The notes beneath the pieces were generated by a model. That model ran no database searches. It saw only the letters and a list, made by a program, of their open reading frames with translations, and was not told the DNA's origin. A program made the position numbers and the translations under genes. Below, in pieces: positions 1-8,308 of a stretch of DNA of 64,000 nucleotides. Position 1 is the first letter of the stretch. Every line of letters begins with the position of its first letter. This DNA is from Flavimaricola sp. (GTDB lineage Bacteria > Pseudomonadota > Alphaproteobacteria > Rhodobacterales > Rhodobacteraceae). The stretch lies in assembly GCA_029255105.1 (NCBI GenBank), contig JAQWWH010000090.1, positions 45,676 through 109,675 on the forward strand, in the 5' to 3' direction.

Positions 1-2849
1 GCCTTGGCAAACACGACAGCGACATCGGCCACCTCATCCACCCGGAAGGCATCCTCCGGTGCGGCCTTGGTCGTGATCTCGATCCCGCTGGTGATGCACA
101 GGTCGTCGAAGGTCACCGTCCGCAACACCTCGGCCGCTTCTGCGGACACATAGACCACCGGGGCCGCCTCAAGGCTCGCCCCGATCACCTTGTCGCGCCG
201 CGCCACTTCCAGCGCACCGGTCACGACCCGCCGGACCCGGCGCACGGTGGCCCATTTGGCGGCCAGCGCATCGTCCCGCCAGCTTTCGGGGGTGGGGGGA
301 ATATCCTGCAAGTGGACGGAGCTGTCTTCCCCCGGAAAACGCTCCAGCCAGACCTCTTCCATCGTGAACACCAGAACCGGTGCCAGCCAGGTGGTCAGCC
401 GGTGGAACAGGATGTCGAGAACCGTCCGGGCCGCCTTGCGGCGTACAGTATCCCCGTCACAATACAGGACGTCCTTGCGGATATCGAAGTAGAAGGCCGA
501 CAGCTCTACCGTGGCAAAGGTAAAGACCGACTGGAACACCCCCTGAAAGTCATAGGCGGCGTAGCCTTGCCGCACCGTTTCATCCAGTTCTGACAGGCGA
601 TGCAGCACCCAACGCTCAAGCTCGGGCATCTGTGCCGGTTCGACATGATCCGCCTCGGTCACATCCGCCAAGGAGCCAAGGATGAACCGCATCGTGTTGC
701 GCAAACGACGGTAGCTGTCCGCCGTGCCCTTCAGGATCTCGGGCCCGATCCGCTGGTCGGCGGTGTAGTCGGTCTGGGCCACCCACAAACGCAGGATGTC
801 GGCACCATATTCCTTGACCACCTTGTCCGGCACGATCGTATTGCCCAACGACTTGGACATCTTCATGCCCTTCTCGTCGAGGGTAAATCCATGGGTCAGC
901 ACGCCCCGATAGGGCGCCCGGCCCCGGGTCCCGCAGGCTTGCAGCATGGACGAATGGAACCAGCCCCGATGCTGATCGGTGCCCTCAAGGTAGAGGTCCG
1001 CCAATCCATCCTCGGACCCGTCGGGCCGGTCGCGCAGAACGAAAGCATGGGTCGACCCGCTGTCGAACCAAACGTCAAGGATATCGAACACCTGATCATA
1101 GTCTTCGGGCGCGTAGTCACCGGCCAGAAAGCGGGTTTTCGCCCCCTCCTTGTACCAGGCATCCGCCCCTTCGGCCTCAAAGGCCTCAAGGATACGGCCA
1201 TTGACCCGTGGATCGCGCAGAAGGAAATCCGGATCGGTGGGAAGGGCGCCCTTTTTCGTAAAGCAGGTCAAAGGCACGCCCCATGCCCGCTGCCGTGACA
1301 AGACCCAGTCGGGCCGCGCCTGGATCATCGAATACAGGCGGTTCCGCCCAGTTTGTGGCGTCCAGGTGACCAGCTGGTCGATCGAGGTCAGTGCCCGTTC
1401 CCGGATCGTCTTCCCATAGGTGTCCTGCCCGTCCCCGACCTCGCGGTCGATGGCGGCGAACCATTGGGGCGTGTTGCGGAAGATGACCGGGGCCTTGGAC
1501 CGCCAGGAATGGGGGTAGCTGTGCTTGATCTTGCCACGCGCAAACAACCCGCCGACCTCGATCAGCTTGGCGATGACCGCCTCGTTGGCGTCACCTTCCC
1601 AGGGATTTTCCTTGTTCTTCTTGTTCGGCGCCGCCCGCAGGATGGCCTTGCCCCCAAAGAACGGCAGGTCGTCGCGAAACCGTCCGTCTTCCATCACGTT
1701 GTAGGTGATGACCTGCTCGAGCATGCCAAGATCGCGATAAAGCTCGAATTCCTCCATCCCGTGGGAGGGGGCGCAATGCACGAAACCGGTGCCTTCGTCG
1801 TCGGTGACAAAATCGGCCGCACGGAAGTCGCGGGTATCGTCCCATTCGCCGTTTGAGCCCTCAACACCATGCAGCGGATGCAACAGGCCGGTGATCACCG
1901 CGGGATCGACATCGCGTACCCGCCGGTACATCGTTTCGTCCAGCCGCGCGCGCTTCATCACGCTTGCCGCCTGCGTGTCTGACAGGATGTAGCGGTCGCC
2001 GATACCGGCCCAGCATTCCTCTGGCCGGTCGGTGACCTCGTAAAGCCCGTAAGCAATGTCCTTGCCATAGACGACCGCCTTGTTCGACGGCATGGTCCAG
2101 GGAGTCGTGGTCCAGATCACGACATAGGCACCGCTCAGCCCTTGGGCCTCATCGGTCGACGTTGTTCCATCAACCTTGAACTTCACCCAGACCGTAAAGC
2201 TTTCCTTGTCGTGATACTCTACCTCGGCCTCGGCCAGCGCGGTTTGTTCGACCGGCGACCACATGACGGGCTTGGACCCCTGGTAAAGGGTACCGGTCAT
2301 CAGGAACTTCTGGAACTCTTCCGCGATCACCCGCTCGGCGTGGAAATCCATCGTCAGGTAGGGATGGTCCCAGGTGCCGGTGACACCCAGCCGCTTGAAC
2401 TCTTCACGCTGGATATCCACCCAGCCTTCGGCAAACTTGCGGCATTCCTGGCGGAAGTCGACGACATCGATGTCGTCCTTGTCCTGGCCCTTGGCGCGGT
2501 ACTGCTCTTCGATCTTCCATTCGATCGGCAGACCGTGGCAGTCCCAGCCGGGGATATAGCGGGCATCGCGGCCCATCATCTGCTGCGAGCGCACGACCAT
2601 GTCCTTGAGGATCTTGTTCAGGGCATGGCCGATGTGCAGGTGGCCGTTGGCGTAGGGAGGGCCGTCGTGCAGGGTAAAGGGGGTCCGCCCTTCGGCCTTC
2701 TGGCGCAGGCGGTCGTAGATCCCCATGCTGGCCCAACGCTCAAGCCAGTCAGGCTCGCGCTGGGGCAGGCCCGCGCGCATCGGAAACCCGGTACGGGGCA
2801 GATTGAGGGTGTCTTTGTAGTCGGGCGTTAGTGGCGTATCGGCGCACAT
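1..2849 (-). CDS. ileS: isoleucyl-tRNA synthetase, 3' end beyond window
   Basis: Class Ia aminoacyl-tRNA synthetase that charges tRNA-Ile with isoleucine in the cytoplasm. About 949 codons are in the window and the reading frame is open to base 1, so only the C-terminus is missing. The class I HIGH signature (NGHLHIGHAL) is encoded at about 2625-2636 and the KMSKS loop (KGMKMSKSLGN) at 849-863; the long segment between them is the expected size for the CP1 editing domain. The last visible residues, around VADVAVVFAK, lie just before where the family usually has its C-terminal zinc-binding Cys motif, which cannot be checked here. Start ATG at 2849 follows a GAAGGACG ribosome site, and the protein begins MCADTPLTPDYKDTLNLP as in close relatives. 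Transcribed away from asd; the 5' leader holds a strong hairpin. Confidence 0.97.
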   Translation of the reverse strand, partial: MCADTPLTPDYKDTLNLPRTGFPMRAGLPQREPDWLERWASMGIYDRLRQKAEGRTPFTLHDGPPYANGHLHIGHALNKILKDMVVRSQQMMGRDARYIPGWDCHGLPIEWKIEEQYRAKGQDKDDIDVVDFRQECRKFAEGWVDIQREEFKRLGVTGTWDHPYLTMDFHAERVIAEEFQKFLMTGTLYQGSKPVMWSPVEQTALAEAEVEYHDKESFTVWVKFKVDGTTSTDEAQGLSGAYVVIWTTTPWTMPSNKAVVYGKDIAYGLYEVTDRPEECWAGIGDRYILSDTQAASVMKRARLDETMYRRVRDVDPAVITGLLHPLHGVEGSNGEWDDTRDFRAADFVTDDEGTGFVHCAPSHGMEEFELYRDLGMLEQVITYNVMEDGRFRDDLPFFGGKAILRAAPNKKNKENPWEGDANEAVIAKLIEVGGLFARGKIKHSYPHSWRSKAPVIFRNTPQWFAAIDREVGDGQDTYGKTIRERALTSIDQLVTWTPQTGRNRLYSMIQARPDWVLSRQRAWGVPLTCFTKKGALPTDPDFLLRDPRVNGRILEAFEAEGADAWYKEGAKTRFLAGDYAPEDYDQVFDILDVWFDSGSTHAFVLRDRPDGSEDGLADLYLEGTDQHRGWFHSSMLQACGTRGRAPYRGVLTHGFTLDEKGMKMSKSLGNTIVPDKVVKEYGADILRLWVAQTDYTADQRIGPEILKGTADSYRRLRNTMRFILGSLADVTEADHVEPAQMPELERWVLHRLSELDETVRQGYAAYDFQGVFQSVFTFATVELSAFYFDIRKDVLYCDGDTVRRKAARTVLDILFHRLTTWLAPVLVFTMEEVWLERFPGEDSSVHLQDIPPTPESWRDDALAAKWATVRRVRRVVTGALEVARRDKVIGASLEAAPVVYVSAEAAEVLRTVTFDDLCITSGIEITTKAAPEDAFRVDEVADVAVVFAK

Positions 2850-2919
2850 ATCGGCGTCCTTCGGAAATGCAGGGATGTCATAGGGTCTGTTTTTGGTGCG
2901 ATGGCTCAAACACCTCTGT

Positions 2920-2948
2920 CCGGCGGCGCTGAGACGTCAGCCCGCCGG
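2920..2948. promoter_or_regulatory. 12-bp hairpin in the ileS/asd intergenic region
   Basis: The sequence forms a near-perfect stem: CCGGCGG plus GCTGA on one arm pairs with TCAGC plus CCGCCGG on the other, with one bulged C and a GACG loop. It lies 71-99 bp upstream of the ileS start codon, so it could fold in the ileS 5' leader. No T-run follows on either strand, which argues against a simple intrinsic terminator. Function is unknown; a leader RNA structure or protein site is possible. The rest of 2850-3086 shows no gene I can support. Confidence 0.45.
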
Positions 2949-3095
2949 GGACATAATTCGCTGAATGATCGCCAAAGGATACTTCATGGCGCGGCTTATA
3001 CGGCGGCGGTCGGGCGGGGTAAAGTGGTGGGAATGCCATAGATAGGGAATTGCCAGACAGCGTTGCCGCTGCTAAACGCCCATCCCATGGCACGG

Positions 3096-3179
3096 ATGAT
3101 GACCAAAACCATGACGACCAAGACCACCGCTCCGGCGGGGGGGCTTTACGGCATGGCAGGGTTCATCCCAACAGCCTGA
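3096..3179 (+). CDS. putative Thr/Lys/Met-rich leader peptide of asd
   Basis: A 27-codon open frame, ATG 3096 to TGA 3177-3179, starts Met-Met-Thr-Lys-Thr-Met-Thr-Thr-Lys-Thr-Thr. Of its first eleven residues six are Thr, two Lys and three Met. These three amino acids are the aspartate-family end products whose synthesis passes through the Asd reaction, and asd is the next gene, 89 bp downstream. A start at ATG 3087 in the same frame would add three residues. No strong ribosome site is visible for either start. The frame ends just before a hairpin with mutually exclusive pairings, the classical layout of a ribosome-mediated attenuator. Function is inferred from composition and position only. 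Confidence 0.55.
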   Translation: MMTKTMTTKTTAPAGGLYGMAGFIPTA

Positions 3180-3213
3180 CCGCAAAGACAGCCCCGCCGG
3201 AGACGGACGGGGC
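3131..3213 (+). promoter_or_regulatory. attenuator-like alternative hairpins before asd
   Basis: The segment TCCGGCGGGG (3131-3140), inside the leader peptide just after its Thr codons, is a perfect 10-base complement of CCCCGCCGGA (3192-3201). That second segment can instead pair downstream: GCCCCG (3191-3196) with CGGGGC (3208-3213), extended by CCG/CGG around a GAGA loop with one bulged A. The downstream hairpin is followed by CCTTTG, a weak U-tract. The two foldings exclude each other, as antiterminator and terminator do. A small competing stem (CCGC 3127-3130 with GCGG 3135-3138) also exists. Pairings are read directly; regulatory action is inferred. Confidence 0.5.
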
Positions 3214-3267
3214 CTTTGACACCAACACCCCCGTCCACTCTGCCCTGACCCAGAGAGAGTGTGACTG

Positions 3268-4326
3268 ATGAACGCCCTGACCCATTCCCCCGCTGCCGAT
3301 CCAAATGCCGTTGCTATCCGGCCGGCGACTGTCGCCATCGTTGGTGCGACCGGCGCCGTCGGGATAGAGCTGATCAAATGCCTTGAGGCCAGCACGGTGC
3401 CCACCGGCCGGCTGCGCCTGTTCGCCTCACGCCGGTCTGCGGGGAAATGCCTGCCATTTCGGGGATCGATGGTTGTCGTCGAATCGCTGGAAGAGGCCAG
3501 TTTTGACGGTGTCGATATCGCCTTCTTCTCGGCCGGGGCCACGATCTCGCGGCGCTATGCCCCTATCGCCCGGGACGCCGGGGCGCTGGTCATCGACAAC
3601 TCTTCCGCATTTCGGATGGACCCCGATATCCCGCTTGTCGTGCCAGAGGCCAATGGGCCGGCCCTGAGCCGCCATGCCGGGATCATCGCCAACCCCAACT
3701 GCGTCGCCGCCATTGCCTGCGTCGCCCTCGCCCCGCTGCACCAAAGGTGGTCCATTCGCAGGCTGTCGATGGTGACCTATCAGGCGATCTCGGGGGCTGG
3801 CGCCTCGGCCATGGCCGAGATGGAGGAGGCCACCGCCGCCGCCCTTGCCGGAGAGGCCCACACCCCCCGCGTCATGCCGCATCCGACAGCCTTCAACCTG
3901 TTCAGCCACAATGCCGATGTCGACCCCGAGACGGGCTACAATGGCGAAGAGGACAAGGTCATCGCAGAGACCCGCCGCATCCTTGACCTGCCCCGCCTGC
4001 CCATCGGGATCACCTGTATCCGAGTCCCCGTCCTGCGGGCCCATTCCATTGCCGTCACGGTGCGCTTTGACGACCACGTCACGCCTGCCGCCGTCCGCGC
4101 CTGCCTCGACGGCGCACCGGGCGTCAGGCTGGTGGATGACCGGGCGGGCAACCATTTTCCCATGCCGGTCGAGGCGACGGGACAGGACGACGTCCTTGTC
4201 GGACGGATCAGAACCGACAGCGGCGATCCGTCGGGCCGGTCCATCGCCATGTTCCTGTCGGGGGATCAGTTGTTGAAAGGGGCCGCGCTCAATGCCGTGC
4301 AGATCGCCGAAGCGGTCTGGGCCTGA
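3268..4326 (+). CDS. asd: aspartate-semialdehyde dehydrogenase
   Basis: Reduces aspartyl phosphate to aspartate semialdehyde with NADPH, the branch point to Lys, Met, Thr and diaminopimelate. 352 residues. The nucleotide-binding GATGAVG motif is at residues 26-32, the active-site Cys at 145 in NPNC, and the SGAG loop near 175. The C-terminal dimerisation region has the usual CIRVPVLRAHS stretch with the substrate Arg and catalytic His. The residues after the catalytic Cys (VAA) differ from the commoner STI. Start ATG 3268 is preceded by GAGAGAG and sits at a TGATG. A leader peptide and attenuator-like structure precede it, suggesting control by aspartate-family amino acids. A second asd elsewhere in the genome cannot be excluded. 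Confidence 0.93.
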   Translation: MNALTHSPAADPNAVAIRPATVAIVGATGAVGIELIKCLEASTVPTGRLRLFASRRSAGKCLPFRGSMVVVESLEEASFDGVDIAFFSAGATISRRYAPIARDAGALVIDNSSAFRMDPDIPLVVPEANGPALSRHAGIIANPNCVAAIACVALAPLHQRWSIRRLSMVTYQAISGAGASAMAEMEEATAAALAGEAHTPRVMPHPTAFNLFSHNADVDPETGYNGEEDKVIAETRRILDLPRLPIGITCIRVPVLRAHSIAVTVRFDDHVTPAAVRACLDGAPGVRLVDDRAGNHFPMPVEATGQDDVLVGRIRTDSGDPSGRSIAMFLSGDQLLKGAALNAVQIAEAVWA

Positions 4327-4383
4327 TCAAAGCCCGTTGCCCTGCCCCGCGTCCTTTGCGATGACTTGGACATGACAAGGTCC

Positions 4384-5580
4384 ATGTCCATAGCCATCGC
4401 AGGGGCCGGGATCGGCGGGCTTGCCGCCGCGGCATTGCTGGCTGACGGCGGGCATCGGGTCACCGTCTTTGACCGCTTTGATGCACCACGACCGGTTGGG
4501 TCGGGTCTTGTCATCCAACCTGTCGGCCAGGAGGTCCTTGCCCGTATCGGCGTGGCGGCAGAGGCCGAGGCCCTTGGCGCACAGATCAGTCGTATGTCGG
4601 GGCACGAGGCTGACACTGGCCGGGCGGTTCTGGATGTGTCCTATGACCGGCCCCGACGTGACTGGCCCGGACGACCCAGCCATGGGCTGGGGATTCACCG
4701 GGGGTCCTTGTTCGACGTGTTATGGCAGGCCGTCGCCCGGCGCGGCATCCGGGTAGAGCCGAACGCGCAGGTTCTTGGCGCCTCGGGCGGCGTGCTGACA
4801 CTTGCCGATGGAAGGGACGTCGGCCCCTTTGACCTGATCGTCGATGCGGCGGGTGCCGGGTCCGCCCTCTCACCGCTCAAGGGGCGGGCGCTGTGATATG
4901 GCGCGGTCTGGGGCACGGTCGACTGGCCCGAGACGGACCTGCCCCCGACCGAACTGCGCCAGTGTTACCGGCAGGCCAACCGGATGATCGGAGTGCTGCC
5001 CATCGGCCGCATGCCCGGATCGCCCACGGCCAAGGCGGCCGTCTTCTGGTCGCTGCCCTCAGGCGATCACGCGGCTTGGGTCGCGCGGGGGATCGGATCA
5101 TGGCGGGATGAGGCCATCGCCCTCTGGCCCGCCATCGCCCCCTTTGTTGCCCAGATCCGGTCAAGCGAAGACATGACGATGGCCAGCTATACCCACGGTA
5201 CCCTTGCCAGACCCTACAGCGCGCGCCTTGTCCATATCGGGGATGCCGCCCACCGGGCCAGCCCGCAATTGGGGCAAGGGGCCAACATGGCCCTGCTGGA
5301 TGCCATCGCCCTCGCAGAGGCGCTGCGGCTGGCAGATGGGCAGAACGCCCTTGCCCTATATGCCCAAGCGCGGCGCTGGCACGTCTGGACCTATCAGGCC
5401 TTCAGCCGCGCCTTTACTCCACAGTATCAATCTGACAGCCGGGTGCCGCCTTGGGTGCGCGACCGGATCTTGTTTCCCCTGTCGCAGGTGCCGCCACTGA
5501 CGTCGGTCCTGACATCGCTTGTCTGCGGCAGGCTTGTTCCGCCATTGGCGAGCCTCAGCCGGGCACCGGCCAAGTCGTGA
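4384..5580 (+). pseudogene. FAD-dependent monooxygenase interrupted by one in-frame TGA
   Basis: A PHBH/UbiH-type flavoprotein hydroxylase. The first part begins MSIAIAGAGIGGL with the FAD dinucleotide-binding GxGxxG motif; the second contains GDAAHRASPQLGQGANMALLDA, the second FAD-binding motif. Both parts are in one frame and read continuously through TGA 4894-4896 (KGRAL, stop, YGAVWGTVDWP). The junction matches family members that read R-YGALW, so a CGA Arg codon changed to TGA is the simplest explanation. Full length would be about 398 residues, normal for the family. Start ATG 4384 has an ACAAGG ribosome site; an upstream in-frame TTG at 4366 is less likely. The upstream fragment lacks the substrate domain and the downstream one lacks the FAD N-terminus, so neither should work alone. 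Substrate unknown. Confidence 0.85.
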
Positions 5581-5581
5581 T

Positions 5582-5598
5582 ATAGCCCGGGCGGCTAT
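5582..5598. terminator. possible bidirectional terminator between convergent genes
   Basis: ATAGCC and GGCTAT form a perfect 6-bp inverted repeat around a 5-base loop, exactly between the stop codon of the monooxygenase pseudogene and the stop codon of the converging reductase gene. No long T-run follows, so efficiency is doubtful. Confidence 0.35.
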
Positions 5599-7214
5599 TC
5601 TGAGTGTACGAAATCCCAGACCCGCGACATCACCACCGACCCTTCGCCAACCGCGCTTGCCACCCGTTTGACAGAACCCGAGCGGACATCCCCGACCGCA
5701 AATATCCCGGGATACGAGGTCGCATAGGCATGGTCGGACCCGGCCGCCGCCCCGGTCAGGACAAAGCCCTTGTCATCGAGCTTGACCAGATCGCTGAGCC
5801 AGGCGGTATTCGGGGCAGCCCCAACCATGACGAACAGGGCCCGCGTCGGGATTTGTGACGTCGCGCCCGATTGGCTGTCCTGCACGGTGATCCCGGTCAG
5901 TGCCGTTTCGCCCTGCAGCGCTGTCATGGAGGCATTATAGTGGATGGTGATATCAGGCGAGGCCTCAAGCCAGGACAAAAGATAGTCCGACATCGACGTG
6001 GCCAGCGATGGCCCCCGGACCAGAACGTGCACATGCTTGGCCGTCCGCGACAGGAACATCGCGGCCTGCCCTGCGGAATTGCCGCCGCCAATCACGACAA
6101 CCTCAGATCCGCCGCAATAGCGCGCCTCTACATCTGTCGCGGCATAGTAGATGCCCGCGCCTTCAAACTCCTCCAGCCGGTCGACCGCCATCCTGCGATA
6201 CTGAACACCGGTGGCAACCACGACGGCCTTGGTACAAACCTCGTGCCCGTCATCAAGCGTCACGCAAAACAGCCCGTCGTCCTGCCGCTGAATGGCAGCG
6301 GCCCGACGGGGAACCGCGAAACGGGTGCCGAACTTCATTGCCTGCACCTCTCCACGCCAGCACAGGTCGGCGCCCGAGATGCCGGTGGGAAAGCCCATGT
6401 AATTCTCGATCCGGCTGGATGTTCCGGCCTGCCCGCCGATGGTCAAATCCTCGACCACCAGCGCCTTGAGGCCCTCGGTTCCGGCATAGACCCCGGCGGC
6501 CACTCCGGCAGGACCGCCACCGACGATCAGCACGTCAAAGGTCAGGTCCCGTTCGGCCCCGATATCGAGGCCCAGCCGTTGGGCGACTGCCGCGGGTGTC
6601 GGCGGGTAGATTACTTCGGATTTTCCAAAGATAACCGCCGGTTCTGCCTTGCCGATCTGGCATTGGCCCGCAAGCGCCTCGGCGTCCGCCTCTCCTAGTG
6701 TCAGGTTGCGGGTGGGGATGCGGTTGCGGGTGGCAAAGGCTGCCACCGCCTTTATCTCGCGGCTGTCGTCCGCACCGATCAGGGTTAGGGTGGACCCTCC
6801 GACCTCAAGCATCCGCCTGCGACGGGCCGCAAGTACCGTGATGATGATATCGCTCATCTCGGGGATGCGGGACATCAGGTCGAGCATCTTTTGGCGCGGG
6901 ACACAAAGAACCTCACTCGGCTTGGCCGCGCGGGCGCCCAGCATCGCAATCCCGCCGGACAGAAAGCTGATCTCTCCAAAGAACTGGGTCGGACCAAGTG
7001 CTGCCTCGCCGTAGCGGGCGCCGGTTCGGGGATCAATTGCCTCGATCTCACCGGACAGGACATAGTGAAAACTGTCGATCGGCGCGTCTATCGCCTGAAC
7101 GATGTCGCCGGTGGCGAGTGTCATCACCTCACCTATGTCCCGCATGGCCGCGACGTGACTGTCGGCCAGCGGTGTCCGCACCATGGTTGCCGGATCAACG
7201 GCGAGCGTTTCCAT
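5595..7214 (-). CDS. cyclic nucleotide-binding domain / thioredoxin reductase-like FAD oxidoreductase fusion
   Basis: 539 residues. Residues about 25-140 form a CRP-type cyclic nucleotide-binding domain (FGEISFLSGG, then a RRRR-rich end). A short linker region follows, then from about 225 a thioredoxin reductase-like flavoprotein: FAD motif IVGGGPAGVAAGVYA, GGQAGTSSRIENYMGFP, NAD(P) motif VVIGGGNSAGQAAMFL, and C-terminal FAVGDVRSGSVKRVASAVGEG. Where true thioredoxin reductases have the redox CxxC, this protein reads GIYYAATDVEARYC, so the disulfide pair is absent and it is unlikely to reduce thioredoxin. It probably moves electrons to another partner under cNMP control. Start ATG 7214 has a GGAG site inside the end of ycjF, 4 bp away, suggesting co-transcription with ycjX-ycjF. 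Confidence 0.85.
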   Translation of the reverse strand: METLAVDPATMVRTPLADSHVAAMRDIGEVMTLATGDIVQAIDAPIDSFHYVLSGEIEAIDPRTGARYGEAALGPTQFFGEISFLSGGIAMLGARAAKPSEVLCVPRQKMLDLMSRIPEMSDIIITVLAARRRRMLEVGGSTLTLIGADDSREIKAVAAFATRNRIPTRNLTLGEADAEALAGQCQIGKAEPAVIFGKSEVIYPPTPAAVAQRLGLDIGAERDLTFDVLIVGGGPAGVAAGVYAGTEGLKALVVEDLTIGGQAGTSSRIENYMGFPTGISGADLCWRGEVQAMKFGTRFAVPRRAAAIQRQDDGLFCVTLDDGHEVCTKAVVVATGVQYRRMAVDRLEEFEGAGIYYAATDVEARYCGGSEVVVIGGGNSAGQAAMFLSRTAKHVHVLVRGPSLATSMSDYLLSWLEASPDITIHYNASMTALQGETALTGITVQDSQSGATSQIPTRALFVMVGAAPNTAWLSDLVKLDDKGFVLTGAAAGSDHAYATSYPGIFAVGDVRSGSVKRVASAVGEGSVVMSRVWDFVHSE

Positions 7215-7218
7215 CGCG

Positions 7219-8232
7219 CTACTCCTTTACACTACCAAACAACCCGGTCAGCGACCTGAGCACCAGTGCTGTGACCGACGGGCGCGGCTGCACGATGAAG
7301 GGCATGGGACGACACACCTCCATCGCCGCTACCCCGACCCGCGCGGTCAAAGCCCCGTTTATCACCCCTTCGCCAAAACGGCGTGACAACTTGGCTAGCA
7401 CACCCCCGCCCGCGACAGAGCCGATCAGATCGTCCCCCACCGCGACGGCACCGGTGGCCACAAGATGGCTCAGCACTGTGCGGGTTAGCCGCCAGCTGCC
7501 AAAGGTGCCGGACCGGCCACCATAAATCTCGGCGATCCGGCGGATCATCCGCAGGTTCGAGGTGAGCGCCGTAAACACATCCGCCAGCGCAAGTGGCACG
7601 ATTGCGGTGACCGTCGCCACCTGCCGCGCAGCGGCCTCGACCTCGCGCATGGCCTGCTGGTCGAGGGGGGCGAGGATTGAGGTTTCGGCCAGCCCCAAAA
7701 GGGCATCGGCGTCCAGAACATCGCCCTTGCGATCCTTGACCTGCGCCCGGCCCCAAGCGGTGTCGTCGCGACCCGAGTAAAGCGTATCAATCCGGTCGAT
7801 CACCGCCCGCGCCTCGCTTAGCTGCCCTGACGCAACGGCAGCTTGCGCGGCCTTGTGGACCCCGTCCATACGCGCCAGACGGTTGAAGGCGGCCAGTTCC
7901 TTGATGGCGATGATCAACAGGACAATGCAAAAGGCGCCAACAAGGGCGGTCGCGATCATGCCCAGGATCGGGACGCTCTGGATCAGGCCAGTCACATAGT
8001 TCCAGGTCGCCAACGACACGACAAAGCCCAGGATGGCGACAAGCAGGGACCAGAACCATTTGGCCAGCCGCGACGGGCGGCGCGCGGCAAGGGCGGCGAC
8101 CTGTTGCATGGCCGCCCGCCGCTCTTGCGGGCCAAGATCGGGGACGGGCGGGGCGGCGGAAGGCTCTGCCGCAGGTTTTTGCCCATCCAGTTCAATCAGG
8201 ATGGGGCCGCGGGCCTTGGGGGCGTCGGTCAT
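7219..8232 (-). CDS. ycjF: YcjF/DUF697 inner membrane protein
   Basis: TIGR01620/DUF697-type membrane protein that usually travels with the ATPase YcjX; precise function is unknown, and in enterobacteria the pair belongs to the envelope-stress (Psp) regulon. 337 residues from ATG 8232 (MTDAPKARG), which has GGAG nine bases upstream; an in-frame GTG at 8247 is an alternative. A Pro/Ala-rich cytoplasmic head (to about 55) is followed by two close hydrophobic segments (WSLLVAILGFVVSLATWNYV and the IATALVGAFCIVLLIIAI region). The C-terminal DUF697 region contains the characteristic LRMIRRIAEIYGGRSG stretch. It lies 76 bp downstream of ycjX in the same orientation. Confidence 0.85.
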   Translation of the reverse strand: MTDAPKARGPILIELDGQKPAAEPSAAPPVPDLGPQERRAAMQQVAALAARRPSRLAKWFWSLLVAILGFVVSLATWNYVTGLIQSVPILGMIATALVGAFCIVLLIIAIKELAAFNRLARMDGVHKAAQAAVASGQLSEARAVIDRIDTLYSGRDDTAWGRAQVKDRKGDVLDADALLGLAETSILAPLDQQAMREVEAAARQVATVTAIVPLALADVFTALTSNLRMIRRIAEIYGGRSGTFGSWRLTRTVLSHLVATGAVAVGDDLIGSVAGGGVLAKLSRRFGEGVINGALTARVGVAAMEVCRPMPFIVQPRPSVTALVLRSLTGLFGSVKE

Positions 8233-8308
8233 CGGTATGGTCTCCACTCGTGCCGGACCTGTGCACTGCTCCAGTCGGCCCAGGACGCGGCGGCGGCATT
8301 GAGCGAGG

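Noticed and set aside
600..2831. Long plus-strand open frames of 167-232 codons
   Set aside because: They lie antisense to ileS, have no ribosome sites or domains, and arise from the GC-rich third positions of the real gene.
2878..3093. A 71-codon minus-strand gene upstream of ileS
   Set aside because: Composition is unlike a protein gene and it covers the hairpin region; no ribosome site.
4894..4896. TGA as selenocysteine
   Set aside because: FAD monooxygenases do not use Sec at this site, fdsA in the same window uses Cys, and no selenium genes are visible.
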